A stretch of DNA of 64,000 bases from Planobispora rosea (GTDB taxonomy: Bacteria > Actinomycetota > Actinomycetes > Streptosporangiales > Streptosporangiaceae), in NCBI RefSeq assembly GCF_014648175.1, contig NZ_BMQP01000014.1, forward strand, positions 62,001 through 126,000, in the 5' to 3' direction. This document shows positions 50,872 through 62,100 of this stretch, piece after piece (position 1 is the first letter of the stretch; each line of letters opens with the position of its first letter). The translations under genes were made by a program, and so were the position numbers. The notes below the pieces were generated by a model. It was not told the DNA's origin and made no database searches. It saw only the letters and a list, made by a program, of their open reading frames with translations.

Positions 50872-52269
50872 ATGTCCGGTGGTTTCAGAACGGGAACATC
50901 CACTGCGCCGGGAGCGGTCCGCGCGGAGCGCGCGCGCATTCTCTCCGAGATCCTCGACGATCTGGACGAGCTGGCCGGCACCGCCGTCAGGACCATGCGG
51001 GCCGAGATCCCCGCGTACGCGGCCCAGGACGAGGCCTTCCACGCGGACGTGCGCGACCAGGTGATGCGGCACTACCGCAGCAAGCTGGCCGTCCTGTTCG
51101 AGGACCGTACGGTGACGCTCGACGACATCGCCTTCACCCGCCGGGCGGCGATGCGACGGGCCCGGGCCGGGGTCGCCCTGGCCGACTACATCAACGCCTT
51201 CCGCGTCGGCCAGCAGGTCTTCTGGGAGTCGGTTCTCGAACGCGCCGGCTCCTCCTTCGCCGGGCACGACGCCGCGCTCTCGCTGGCGGCCCCGCTGATG
51301 CGCTACTGCGACTTCGCCAGCACGCACGCGGCCAACGCGTACATGGAGTTCCAGCAGTACGCCGCCGCCGAGGCGGTGCGCGAGAGCAGGGACCTGCTGG
51401 AGACCTTCCTGACCGGGAGCGCGCCCACCCGCGGCCGGCAGCTCGCCGCGGCCCAGGCCCACGGCCTCGGGCCGGACAGCTCGGCGCCGCTGCTCGTCGT
51501 GATCGCGGTCCTGCTGCCGCGCGTTCCCGGGCCGCGCGGCCACGCCGTGCCGACCGGCCCGGACCAGGGCGCGGACGCGCGCCACGCGGCCTGCGCGGCG
51601 ATCGCCCGCACCTGGGGGAACGGCACGAGGACGCTCTCGGTCGTACGGCACTCGGAGATCGTGGCCGTCCCCGTGCTCGGCCCGGGGACCGGCCCCGGCG
51701 AACTGTGCGACCGGCTCCAGGCGATACGGGAGAACCTGCTCAGCGAGCAGATCGTGCTGGCGATGGGGGTCAGCACCGTGATCGCCGAGACCGCCCAGAT
51801 CCCGCAGGCCTACCAGGAGGCCCGTGCCGCGCTGGAGTTCCTGCCCGAGGAGGGAGGGGTGGCGGCGCTGCCCAGGATCACCCCCTTCCAGTACCTGGCG
51901 CTGAAGGCCGACGACACCGCCCGGCACCTGATCGACCCGCGGGTGACGTCCCTCCTGGCCGAGGACCGGGCGCGCGGCGGCGTGCTCACCGCCACGATCC
52001 GGGCCTTCGCCGTCGCCGACCTGAACCTGCGCGCCGCCGCCGAGCGGCTGCAGATCCATCCCAACACCGCCCAGTACCGCCTGCGGCGGATCCGGGAGCG
52101 TACCGGGCGCAACCTGCGCCGGGTCAACGATCTCGTCGACATGCTCGTCGCGATCGCTCTCCACGACTCCCTGCCGCCGGACACCGACCCCGAGCGGAGA
52201 ACACCGGTGACCGCGGCCGATGACCGCCGTGCCGGCCGGACGTACGGTCGTTCCGATGAACCTCGCTGA
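50872..52269 (+). CDS. PucR/CdaR-type transcriptional regulator
   Basis: 465 residues. The C-terminal PucR helix-turn-helix is LNLRAAAERLQIHPNTAQYR followed by LRRIRERTGRNLRRVNDL. The N-terminal half is helical (RARILSEILDDLDELAGTAV) and resembles RsbRD-like sensor modules found in this group; the centre is a GGDEF-like degenerate region (VVIAVLLPRVPGP to VSTVIAETAQIPQAYQEARA). Such proteins activate catabolic or uptake genes on sensing a small molecule. It is divergent from the Liv operon and its end overlaps the start of the acyl-CoA ligase gene, implying co-regulation of both. Confidence 0.9.
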   Translation: MSGGFRTGTSTAPGAVRAERARILSEILDDLDELAGTAVRTMRAEIPAYAAQDEAFHADVRDQVMRHYRSKLAVLFEDRTVTLDDIAFTRRAAMRRARAGVALADYINAFRVGQQVFWESVLERAGSSFAGHDAALSLAAPLMRYCDFASTHAANAYMEFQQYAAAEAVRESRDLLETFLTGSAPTRGRQLAAAQAHGLGPDSSAPLLVVIAVLLPRVPGPRGHAVPTGPDQGADARHAACAAIARTWGNGTRTLSVVRHSEIVAVPVLGPGTGPGELCDRLQAIRENLLSEQIVLAMGVSTVIAETAQIPQAYQEARAALEFLPEEGGVAALPRITPFQYLALKADDTARHLIDPRVTSLLAEDRARGGVLTATIRAFAVADLNLRAAAERLQIHPNTAQYRLRRIRERTGRNLRRVNDLVDMLVAIALHDSLPPDTDPERRTPVTAADDRRAGRTYGRSDEPR

Positions 52270-53734
52270 CCGGCTCCTCCTCACCGCCGGACGGCTCACC
52301 GGGAGGGCGGCCGTCACGCTCGACGAGGTGGAGATCACCTACGGCGCGCTGGAGCGCATGAGCGGGCGCGTCGCGACGCTGCTGCGGCGCCGCGGGATCC
52401 GCGCCGGCGACCGGGTGGCGATCATGTTGCCGAACGTCCCGGAGTTCGCCGTCGTCTACTACGGGGTCCTGCGGGCCGGCGCCGTGGTCGTCCCCCTCGA
52501 CCCGCTGCTGAGGAGACGGGAGATCGCCGCGTACGTCGGTGACTGCGGGGCACGGCTGCTCATCGCCTGGCACGCCCTCGCCGAGACCGCGGAGGCCGGG
52601 GTCGCCGGCACCGGCGCCGACTGCTTCTTCGTGGTCCCCGAGGAGTTCCGCCGGCTGCTGCGCGGCCTGACGGCCGAGCCCGGGACCGCCCCTCGGGGGG
52701 CCGGCGACACCGCCGTCATCCACTACACCTCCGGGACGACCGGCCGGCCCAGGGGCATCGAGCTCACCCACGCCAACCTCGGCGGCAACGCCGCGACGGT
52801 CGCCCGCATGCAGGCGCTCGGGGTGGACGACGTCCTCCTCGGCGCGCTGCCGCTCTACCACTCCTTCGGGCAGACGTGCTCGCTCAACGCGAGCGTCCAC
52901 GCCGGCGCGCGCCTGACGCTGCTGCCGCGCTTCGAGCCGGGCCGCGCGCTGGAGGTGATCCGGCGCGACGGCGTCACGGTCTTCCAGGGCGTGCCCACCA
53001 TGTACATCGCGCTGCTCGACCATCCCGGGGCCTCCGACATGTCGCTTCTGCGGGTCTGCGTCTCCGGCGGGGCCGCCATGCCCCTGGACGTCCTGCGGGC
53101 CTACGAGACCCGGTTCGGCTGCTCGATCGTGGAGGGGTACGGCCTCAGCGAGACCTCCCCCGTCGCCGCGACCAACCGCACCGGCCCCGGCCGCAGACCC
53201 GGGTCGATCGGCTGGCCCGTCAAGGACGTCGAGATGAAGGTGGTCGGCGAGGACGGCCGCGAGGTGCCGTGCGGCCAGGTCGGCGAGATCGTCGTCCGCG
53301 GCCCCAACGTGATGAAGGGCTACTGGAACGACCCGGCGGCGACCGCGGAGGTCATCCGCGACGGCTGGTTCCACACCGGCGACCTCGGCAGGGTCGACGC
53401 CGACGGGTTCTTCTTCCTGGTCGACCGCCGCCGCGACGTGATCATCCGGGGTGGCTACACGGTGTACCCCCGCGAGGTGGAGGAGGTCCTGTACGAGCAC
53501 CCCGCCGTACGGCAGGCGGTGGTCGTCGGGGTCCCCCACCCGGAGCTCGGCGAGGAGATCGCGGCCGTGGTGGCGCTGCGCGCCCCGGCCGAGCCCGACG
53601 AACTGCGCGACTTCGCCAGGGAACGGGTGGCGGCCTACAAGTACCCCCGGCGCATCTCCTTCACCGACGAGCTGCCCGTCAGCCCCACCGGCAAGGTCCT
53701 CAAGCGCGTCATCACACTGTCGCTGAACGACTGA
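52256..53734 (+). CDS. AMP-forming acyl-CoA ligase (FadD-like)
   Basis: 492 residues from ATG 52256 (NLADRLLLTAGRLTGRAAVT); an upstream ATG at 52220 is also in frame. Motifs: P-loop IHYTSGTTGRPRGIEL, EGYGLSETSPV, DGWFHTGDLGRVDADGFFFL and the acyl-activation lysine in SPTGKVLKR. It would adenylate a carboxylic acid and transfer it to CoA. The 5' end overlaps the PucR gene by 14 bases. Together with the divergent Liv importer it suggests uptake and activation of the same acid; chain type is not readable. Confidence 0.93.
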   Translation: MNLADRLLLTAGRLTGRAAVTLDEVEITYGALERMSGRVATLLRRRGIRAGDRVAIMLPNVPEFAVVYYGVLRAGAVVVPLDPLLRRREIAAYVGDCGARLLIAWHALAETAEAGVAGTGADCFFVVPEEFRRLLRGLTAEPGTAPRGAGDTAVIHYTSGTTGRPRGIELTHANLGGNAATVARMQALGVDDVLLGALPLYHSFGQTCSLNASVHAGARLTLLPRFEPGRALEVIRRDGVTVFQGVPTMYIALLDHPGASDMSLLRVCVSGGAAMPLDVLRAYETRFGCSIVEGYGLSETSPVAATNRTGPGRRPGSIGWPVKDVEMKVVGEDGREVPCGQVGEIVVRGPNVMKGYWNDPAATAEVIRDGWFHTGDLGRVDADGFFFLVDRRRDVIIRGGYTVYPREVEEVLYEHPAVRQAVVVGVPHPELGEEIAAVVALRAPAEPDELRDFARERVAAYKYPRRISFTDELPVSPTGKVLKRVITLSLND

Positions 53735-53737
53735 CCC

Positions 53738-53773
53738 GCTCCCCGGCGGCGTCTGCGGGCGCCGCCGGGGAGC
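53738..53773 (+). terminator. Strong hairpin after the acyl-CoA ligase gene
   Basis: GCTCCCCGGCGGCG (53738-53751) pairs perfectly with its complement (53760-53773) around an 8-base loop, beginning three bases after the ligase stop codon. It probably ends the PucR-ligase transcript and may act on the opposite strand too. Confidence 0.75.
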
Positions 53774-53800
53774 CGGTCGCACGGGTGAGGGCTGAGCGGG

Positions 53801-53866
53801 CGGGGATCACATCCGGGCAGAGATCACGTCCGGCGGGGATCGCGTCCGGGCAGAGATCACGTCCGG
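53801..53866. repeat. Two tandem copies of a 33-base unit
   Basis: The 33-base unit beginning CGGGGATCACATCCGGGC occurs at 53801-53833 and again at 53834-53866 with two mismatches; each unit contains two related half-units around GATCACGTCCGG. The second copy overlaps the last codons of the metallopeptidase gene. Confidence 0.85.
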
Positions 53867-56118
53867 GCCAGGAGGACTCCTCCCTCACCGCTCTTCCTGA
53901 TCACGATGACCGCGTAGACGCCGGTCACCTTCGGATCCGTGATGGTGACCCGCTCGGCCTTGTTCGGGCCGCCGCCCGCCGAGCCGCGGGCGCTGGAGCG
54001 CGGCAGGCCCCACTTCGCGGAGTCCGGTGCCAGCACGAAGAGATCGACGTCCTGCCCGTTGCGCGGGACGACGCTGAGCGTCGCGGGCACGCCCTTGTCG
54101 ATCCAGGTCGTGCGGATCTCCACCAGCCGGTCGGCGCCCATGCTGAACTCCATGGGCGTGCCCTTCTCCAGGTCGCCGTCGGGTGCGACGGCCACCTCCG
54201 TCAGGTGCTCCTGGTAGTCGGTGCCGGAGGTGACGGTCGCCGCGAAGGGCTCGTCGCCGGGAGTGGGCTGCACGGCGACGAAGTCCGGGCTCGAGGCGGA
54301 CCACTGCGCGCTGGTGACGGCCGACTGCGGGTCGCGGGCCACCTTCAGGTCCACGTCCGAGCCGTCCGCCCCGGAGGGGGTCGTCGCCACCACGGACCAG
54401 CTGCCGGCCACGGAGAAGAAGTCCTGGACCAGCGGGACGTTCGCGGGCCGGTACGCCGCCTTCCTGTCGTCGAGGATCTCGTAGTGGTCGAGCCGGACGG
54501 TGTTGTGGAACAGCACCGCGCGCGCCTCGGCCTGGTTCTGGGCGGGCAGCGCGGCCGCGAAGTCGTGGACGCCGGCGACGGGTGCCTTCAGGAAGGCCGC
54601 CACCACCCCCTCGGGCCCCAGGCTGGAGACGTCCCAGTACTTCTCGTTGCGCGTCCCGGAGTCGGCCAGGTCGAGCAGGGCGCCGGCCACGCGACCCTCG
54701 GTCCAGTCCGCCTTGACCCCGCTCGGCCAGCCCTCGCTGAACCAGCGCGGGCTCTCCAGGTCGATCGCGGCCTCGGTGCCCCAGCGGTAGTGCGTGTCGC
54801 CGTAGGTCTGGACCGCCACCCAGTCCGCCCACCCCTCCACCCAGGCGCAGACCGGGCCGGAGGGCTCCTTCATGTAGTGCTCCTGGCAAGCGTCTTCGGG
54901 CCGGGGCAGGGAGCCGTGGGTGTAGTCCATGATGAAGTGCCCCAGCTCGTGCGCGACGGTCATCTTCCGCAGGTGAACCGGCGCGGTCAGCTGGATCTCG
55001 TACCGGTCGGCGCACTTGCCGGGAACGGTGCCCGGACAGTAGTAGGAGCTGTCGAGCACCCTGTCGGGCGCCCAGACGACGGTGACCAGCTGGCACGACG
55101 CCTGGCCGGGTTTCCAGCAGTCGTTCCCGGGCCGGTTCAGCCAGCCGGTGTAGGCCTTCCAGGTGTCGAAGGCGGCGGTGAAGACCCGGAAGGCGCCCTC
55201 CACCGGGCTGCCGCGCTCGCTCTCGTAGTCGATGATCGTCAGGTTGGTGCCGGCGGGCACGTCGTGCGTCACCTCGCCGGTGGCGATGTAGTCGTCGTAG
55301 TCGTCCCCGGCGTCCTCGCCGTCGGGCCTCACGACCTGCCAGCGGTAGCCGATCGGCCTCACTTCGAGGTAGACGTCCTGGCCGCTGCCGTCCTCCTCGG
55401 TGCCCGGGAAGCACACCGTGTAGTCGCCCGCCTCGTCGGTCAGCGCGAACCCGATCTTCTGGGACCCGCCGCCGCCGTCGTCGTCCCGCGCCTCCACGGA
55501 CACCATGGGCACGCCCCTGACCGTGCCGTCCTCCGCCTGGACGTGCTTGACGCGCCCGCGCACGCACGTGTCCCCCGCCAGGGAGGTCGTCCGCGCCGGC
55601 GTCCGCGCGCGGCGTCCGCCCTCGCCCGGCGGCATGCCGAAGATCGACGACTTCTCCCCGATCGTGAGGTAGACCAGCCCCTCGCTGACCGGACCGGGCC
55701 GCGCGTCCCGCGCCCAGGCACGGACCGCGGCGGGGCCGGGCGCGACCGCGGTGACCACGCCCTCGTACCGGACCGGCGTCCCGCGCCGGACGCGCCCGGT
55801 GCGGGCGGCCCGGTCCACGGGGCTGCGCCCGATCATCGCCGCCGTGCGGGTGAGCCCGGCGGGCGGGCTCGCCCACCGCAGGGTCTCCGGCAGCTCGATG
55901 ACCGTCGTGGCGTCCGGCACGTCCTGCCCGGCGACCACGTCCACGGTGAGTTTCGCGCTCTCTCCCACCGCCGGGGCCCGGTCGAGGGAGACCTTCACGG
56001 TGAAGCAGTCACCCGGATCACACGAGGGCGATCCCGCGTGGGCGGGAGCGGGGGCCGCGGCGAGTCCCGCGGCCACCAGCCCGCCGGCCAGCACGGCCGT
56101 CAGCAATCGGCGCAACAT
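53857..56118 (-). CDS. Secreted zinc metallopeptidase (HExxH...E)
   Basis: 753 residues; ATG 56118 has AGGAGA upstream. Signal peptide LLTAVLAGGLVAAGLAA with cleavage near AHA-GS. Residues about 36-155 look like a bacterial surface beta domain, about 180-255 a carboxypeptidase-regulatory-like domain. The catalytic motif is H390-E391-x-x-H394 in VAHELGHFIMDY, with E428 in CAWVEGWADWVA as likely third ligand (gluzincin plan). The C-terminal 250 residues contain pre-peptidase-type beta domains (DVDLKVARDPQSAVTSAQW; VDLFVLAPDSAKWGL). It follows the giant RTX gene by 15 bases, so both are probably one transcript and act outside the cell. The target is unknown. Confidence 0.88.
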   Translation of the reverse strand: MLRRLLTAVLAGGLVAAGLAAAPAPAHAGSPSCDPGDCFTVKVSLDRAPAVGESAKLTVDVVAGQDVPDATTVIELPETLRWASPPAGLTRTAAMIGRSPVDRAARTGRVRRGTPVRYEGVVTAVAPGPAAVRAWARDARPGPVSEGLVYLTIGEKSSIFGMPPGEGGRRARTPARTTSLAGDTCVRGRVKHVQAEDGTVRGVPMVSVEARDDDGGGGSQKIGFALTDEAGDYTVCFPGTEEDGSGQDVYLEVRPIGYRWQVVRPDGEDAGDDYDDYIATGEVTHDVPAGTNLTIIDYESERGSPVEGAFRVFTAAFDTWKAYTGWLNRPGNDCWKPGQASCQLVTVVWAPDRVLDSSYYCPGTVPGKCADRYEIQLTAPVHLRKMTVAHELGHFIMDYTHGSLPRPEDACQEHYMKEPSGPVCAWVEGWADWVAVQTYGDTHYRWGTEAAIDLESPRWFSEGWPSGVKADWTEGRVAGALLDLADSGTRNEKYWDVSSLGPEGVVAAFLKAPVAGVHDFAAALPAQNQAEARAVLFHNTVRLDHYEILDDRKAAYRPANVPLVQDFFSVAGSWSVVATTPSGADGSDVDLKVARDPQSAVTSAQWSASSPDFVAVQPTPGDEPFAATVTSGTDYQEHLTEVAVAPDGDLEKGTPMEFSMGADRLVEIRTTWIDKGVPATLSVVPRNGQDVDLFVLAPDSAKWGLPRSSARGSAGGGPNKAERVTITDPKVTGVYAVIVIRKSGEGGVLLART

Positions 56119-56133
56119 CGGTATATCTCCTGA

Positions 56134-59100
56134 TCATTCCGCGCAGGCGATGGGGTCGTCGAAGTGTCCGGGTGAGGTGGGGTACGGCGAGCCGCTGTCG
56201 TTGGCGGGGATCGCCAGCTCCCGCTGTCCCGAGGCGTCACCCGGGCTGCGGCCCGCGCCCGCGCCCCAGGCCACCTTGGCCAGGAAGTCCCGCATCGCCG
56301 GGGAGTGCTGGCGGACGATGTTGTGCCCGCCGTTGGCCGGGCCGCAGTGCGTGAACAGGTTGAACGAGCCGTTCCAGTCGATCATCTTGTCGCCCGGGTT
56401 GGGTCCGTTGGCGGTCCGGTCGCCCTGCATCACGTCCCGGTCCGCCCCGCCGTACTGCCAGTCGACTCCCTGGTGGTGCTGGTCGTCGGGGACGGCGGCG
56501 TTGTCCTTGCCGGTCATCCGGAACCACAGGCAGGGATCGACGACGGTGGTGAGCGTGCCGTCGGGCATGCGGCCCGGTGCGCAGTTGCCCGGGTAGGAGC
56601 CGCGCGGGTTGTAGTCGAGCAGGTCGGCTCCGGCCCCGCCGAAGACGTGATCGACGAAACGGTCGCCGGTGCCCCGGGCGGCCGGGTCGAACACGCCGCC
56701 GGTGCGGCAGTCGGCGGTGGCCGCGTCCAGGACGGGGTCGCAGCCCTTGCCACCCCAGATGACGTCCGCGCCGTCGCCGCCGAAGACCTCGTCCCCGCCG
56801 CTGTCACCGTTGATCAGGTCGTCGCCCGCACCGCCGTGCAGGCTGTCGCGGCCCGGCCCGCCGCGCATGCGGTCGTCACCGCCCGCGGCGAACCCGTCGT
56901 GCGCCATGACCGCCGCCACCCAGGTGTCGCCGTCCGCGTCGTGCAGCAGGTCGGTGCGGCGGTCGTAGGACCCGACCGGGAAGCCCCGGTAGGTCTCCTT
57001 CGGCGGGGCGTTGAGGCTGACGGTGAAGCCCAGGCGCTGGGCGTCCGCGGCGTCGATGCGCTCGTTCACCACGCCGCCGCGGTCGCCGAGCATGGCGTCC
57101 TCGCCCTCGCCTCCCTCCAACTGGTCGTCGCCGAGCTCGCCGAACAGGTCGTCGTCGCCCGCGCCGCCGGAGAGCCGGTCGTCGCCGTCCTGCCCCCAGA
57201 GCCCGTCGTCGCCCGCGTCGCCGTACAGCTGGTCGGCGCCGGAGGAACCCGCCGGCTCACACGTCGGCTGGGCCTCGGTGCAGAACCGGGTGGAGCCGCC
57301 GGGCAGGGCCGGGTCGTGGGTACGGCTGCGCGTCGCGTCGGCGGGCGCCTGTCCGGCCGGGTAGCGCTGGGTGTAGGCCCGCTCACCGGCCGGAGTGAGC
57401 GTGCGGACGAGCGAGCCGTTGTCACCGAGCAGCGCATCGGCCCCGCCGCCGCCCTCGATGGCGTCGGCCCCGTCGGCCGCGCCCGGGGTGGCCGAGCCGC
57501 CGATCAGGTCGTCCTGGCCCGGGGTGGCGTCCTGGCCCTCCAGCTCGGCGGGCCCGCTCCCGGTGCCGCGCCAGTCCGGGTGCTCCAGCGGCTCGGCGGC
57601 GGTCTGGGTGGAGGCGGCCGACAGCGGGAGGTCGCCGCGCAGCTGGTCGGCGCCGCCGCCGCCCTCGGCGTAGTCGCCGTGGCCGCCGCCGGAGAGGTGG
57701 TCGTCGCCGTCCTGTCCCCACAGCACGTCCACACCCGAACCGCCGGAGATCCGGTCGGCGCCCGAACCGTGGCCCAGGAGCCTGACCGCCCGCGGGGTCA
57801 TGGGCGTGCCGTCCGCCCCGGCCCGGACCGTGACCCGGGCGGGCCCGCCCGCCGGAGCGGCCGGAGCGCCGTCGTCTGTCCGGGCGGCCGGGGTCCCGCC
57901 GCTCTCCGGAGCGGCCGGAGCGTCGCCGACCAGCGTGACCAGGGCGTTGTCGCCCGCGACGACGTCGTCGCCGGGACCGCCGAACAGCGCGTCGTCGGCG
58001 TCGGCCGCCGCCGTGTGCGAGCCGCCCACCACGTCGTCGTCACCCTGGTCGCCCTCGACCCAGTCGATGCCCTGGCCGCCTTCGGCGTAGTCGTCGCCCT
58101 CCTGGCCGCGCAGCCGGTCGGCGCCGCCCTGCCCGAAGATCGCGTCGTTGGCGGGGCCGCCGTCGGCGACGTCCGCGCCCGAGCCGCCGTCCAACAGCTC
58201 GACCCGGTGCGCGCGGAGCTGGCCGGTCCTGGCCGCGACCGGGGTCGCCGTGCCGGACGTGCTGAGGACCGCGTTGTCTCCGGCGATCACGTCGGGGCCC
58301 TCGCCGCCCAGCAGGGTGTCGCCCGCGTCGGGGTGCGGCCCGGAGCCGCCGCCGACGAGCTCGTCCTCACCCGCCTCGCCGGACACCCGGTCAGCGCCGT
58401 TGCCGCCCTCGAGGTGGTCGTCCCCGCCGTCGCCGTGCACCTCGTCGGCTCCGATCCCGCCGAAGGCGGTGTCGGCGTCGGCCCCGCCGTGGATCACGTC
58501 CGGGCCACCGGCCTCCCCGGGGGTGCCGTCCCGGTCGAAGGAGCCCGTGGCGTCACCGTTGTCCCCGACCAGCCGGTCGGCCCCGGTGTCGCCGTAGAGC
58601 GTGTCGCCCTCGTCGGGCTCCCCCGCCGTACGGCTGCCGCCGACGACCAGGTCGTCACCGGAGCCGCCGAACGCGGTGTCCTCACCCCGCTCGCCCGCGA
58701 CCGTGTCGTCCTGGGCCCCGCCGTACAGGGCGTCGTCGCCCGTGCCGCCGGTCACCTCGTCGGCCCCGTCGTCGCCGAAGGCGGCGTCCGCCCCCGAGCC
58801 GCCGGTGACCGTGTCGGCGCCGGTCCCGCCGTACAGGGCGTCGTCGCCCCGCTCACCGCAGACCCGGTCGTCTCCGCCCCCGGCCTCGACCCGGTCGTCT
58901 CCTCCCCCGGCCGAGACGATCTCTTTGCCCGAACCGCCGAGGACGAGGTCGCGGCCGTCGCCGTCCGCGTCCGTCCCGGTGCAGGGCTCGGCGCGCCACC
59001 GGTCGCCGAAGACGGTCGCGCCGCCGTCGCCGCCCACGATGTGGTCGTCGCCGTCGCCGCCGACCAGCAGCTTGGCCGAGGGCTCGACGCCCTGGGGAAG

Positions 59101-62100
59101 CGGCAGGCGCCGTACCTGCCGGGCCGGGCCGTAGTCGTCGCGGCCCGCGGCCTCGCCGACGTCGGACGGTTCGGCGATCACCCAGTCGTCACCGGGTCCG
59201 CCGAAGATCTCGTCCTTGCCGTGGCCGCCCGCGAGCACGTCCTCGCCGCCGCCTCCGTGGATCTTCACGACCTCACCGGGCCGGGAGCCCCCGGCGACCA
59301 GGTCGACGGCCTGCCCGCCGTACACCGTGTCGTCGCCCGCGCCGGTGTCGACGGTGTTGGGACCCGAGTCGGCGGGGCCCGCGGCGTCGGGGCCGGTCTC
59401 CTCCTGCGGTCCGGTGTAGATCTCGTCGTCGGCGGAGCCGCCGGTGAGGGTGTCCCGGCCCGGGCCGCCGACCAGCAGGCTCCGCTGGGCGCGGAAGCGC
59501 GGGGAGGGATCGGTGGCGGCCAGCGGGCTGTCGGAGGCCACACCGATGGTGTCGTCCCCGCCGTTGCCCCACAGCCGGTTGCGGCCGAGCCCGGCGGCGA
59601 TCCGGTCGTCGCCGTCGCCCGCGCCGTCGCCGGGCGCGCCGGGCAGGCCGTCGGCGTCCCAGTCGGCGACCTCGACCTCGCCCACCCGGCGGCTGCCGGG
59701 GTTCAGACGGCCGTCACCGGCGACCCAGCCGCCCGCGCCGCCCACGGTCAGGTAGTCGTCGCCCGGACCGCCCGCCACGATCACGGCCGTCGTGCCCTGC
59801 TCGTCGTACTGGTCGGTGCTGGTGATCTGGTCGTCACCCGCGCCGCCGTCCACCACGTTGTTCCCGGCCCCGGCCAGGATCAGGTCGTCGCCGGAGCCGC
59901 CGAACGCGACGACCTTCCGGTTGAAGGAGTACGGCGTGCCGGAGCCGTCGGCGTACCCCTGGAAGACCATCCGCAGGCTGCCCGTGGCGCCGCGGCCGTC
60001 GGCCAGCACCCGGTCCATGCCCGCCGTACGGTGCTCCTCGCGCACGCCCAGCGCGCTGACCACGAAGCCCTCGTCACCGGGGAGCTGGCTGACGGTCCAC
60101 TGCTCGGCGTCGTCACCGGGCTCGGCGGTGCTGCCGCCCCTGGCCCCGCGCATCGGGCCGATGTGCAGGACCAGCGCGTCGCCGCTGGCGGTGGCGAGTT
60201 TGGGCGGCGGCTCGTCGCACTTCGGCCTGGCCGAGAAGTCGAGCAGCGTGGCCTCGACGATGGTCCAGTCGAAGCGCTTCTTGAAGATCGAGACCCCGAT
60301 CTCCACCCAGGCCCTGAGGTAGACCTTGAGCTTGCCGTCCATGGTGAACAGGCACAGCGGGTTGCGCAGCAGGACGGCGGAGAACTCGGAGAACCTGAAC
60401 TTGCCGTCGTTGGTCGGGTCGGCCCAGTTCATCGAGACGGTCAGGGTGATGCCCCCGCTGACCCCGGCCTTGACGAGCAGCAGGTCGACGGCCGCTCCGG
60501 CCTCCAGCCGGCCGGACAGGGTGATCGCCGGCAGGGGTTCGCCCCGCTCGTCGGTGGTCTTCAGATACAGGCTGTCGAGGATCTGGAGATCGACCTTGCC
60601 CTGCTCGATCGCCTTGCGGATGCCGTAGGTGTCGAAGCCCGCCCTGATCCGCGCCTCGACGCCGGCGGTGCCGGAGATGACCACCATGATGGGCGGCGGC
60701 GCGTAGACCGGGCCGAAGGACTGGCTGTAGGTGAAGCCCAGGCGCAGCGGGCCGGAGTCGAACTCGACCAGCTCCACGTCCTTGCCCATGAGCAGGCTGA
60801 AGATCGACCGGCCGGCGTTGTCGAGCACCGGGAAGGTGAAACCGGCGCTCGCGGCGTGCCGCATCGGCCCCTGCCCGGCGGCGGTCGCGGTCCTGTCCCC
60901 GGGATCGCCTCCCGTCTCGTCCCCGGTCTTGTCCCCGGCCTCGCCCTCGGTCTCGGTCTCGGCCTTCGCGCAGTTTCCGGCCCCCTGGTCGAGCGCCGCC
61001 AGCAGGTCGTCCGTCTCGGGGCTCACATCCTCGATCAGCGAGTCCGCCGTGTCCGGCGAGTTCTCGACGGCCAGCGCCCGGTCGCCGGCCACGGTGAAGC
61101 CGCCGAGCGGGATGTGCAGCTCGCCCTGGCAGTCGGGCAGCGCGGAGGCCAGCTCGACCACCTCGGTCACCCGCTCGACGAACTGCGTCGTACGGTTGCC
61201 GCCCAGGGTGTTGAACTTCTTGGCGATCGTCATCAGGTTGACGTCGCCGCCGCCCGCGGCCCGGCTCAGGTCCGACAACACCGGGATGGGCGCGTAGAGC
61301 TGGTCGATCACCGGTCTCACCGGGTCGGTGACCCGCTTGACCTGGGTCACCACCGGGCCCAGGACGCTGCGGAAGAAATCACCGGCCTCCAGGTTCACGT
61401 TCGTGAAGGCGATGGTCAGGTTCGCCGGATCGGGGGCGCCGCCCTTCGTCAGGTCCCAGTCGAGGTGGAAGTCGCCGAACAGGCCCGGGAGCATCGGCGA
61501 GCCGGGGGTCACGGTGAAGCGCCAGTCGACGGCGGCGTCGGCGCGCAGCGAGGTCTCCACCAGGTCGGCGGCGTCGGCGAGCTGCCGCAGCCCGATCCGG
61601 CCGACGGGCTTGAGCCCGACGGTGAAGGTGCCCGCGAACAGGTCGGGGGCCTGCTGCGCGGTGTTCTTCAGGGTGACGTCCAGGATCGCCAGCTTGGCGT
61701 TGATCTCCTCGGGGAGCGAGACGTTCACCCCGATACCGGCCCGGGGCCGGTTGTCCTGCGCGGCCTCCAGGAAGAAGCCGCTGGTCCGGTCCAGCCCCAC
61801 GGTGGCCTCGAGGTGCCAGCCGATCTCGGCCCGCACGCCCTTGCCCGGCCCCTGGCGCAGCGCGAGACCGGGGATGCCGATGTCCAGCGGGCGCTCCAGG
61901 CCCTCGCAGTCCTTGACGCAGCCCCGCTCCGGGTCGATGGTGCCCCTGCCGATATTGATCTTGAATTTGATGCCGGTCAGCTCCGCGCCCTTGGCCTTGT
62001 CGCAGGCGGCGGGGTCGGTGGGCTCCGGCGCCTGCACGCAGGTGATCACCAGTTCCGCCCCCGAGCCGATCGTGGGGGCCAGCTCCGCCTCGTACCACTT

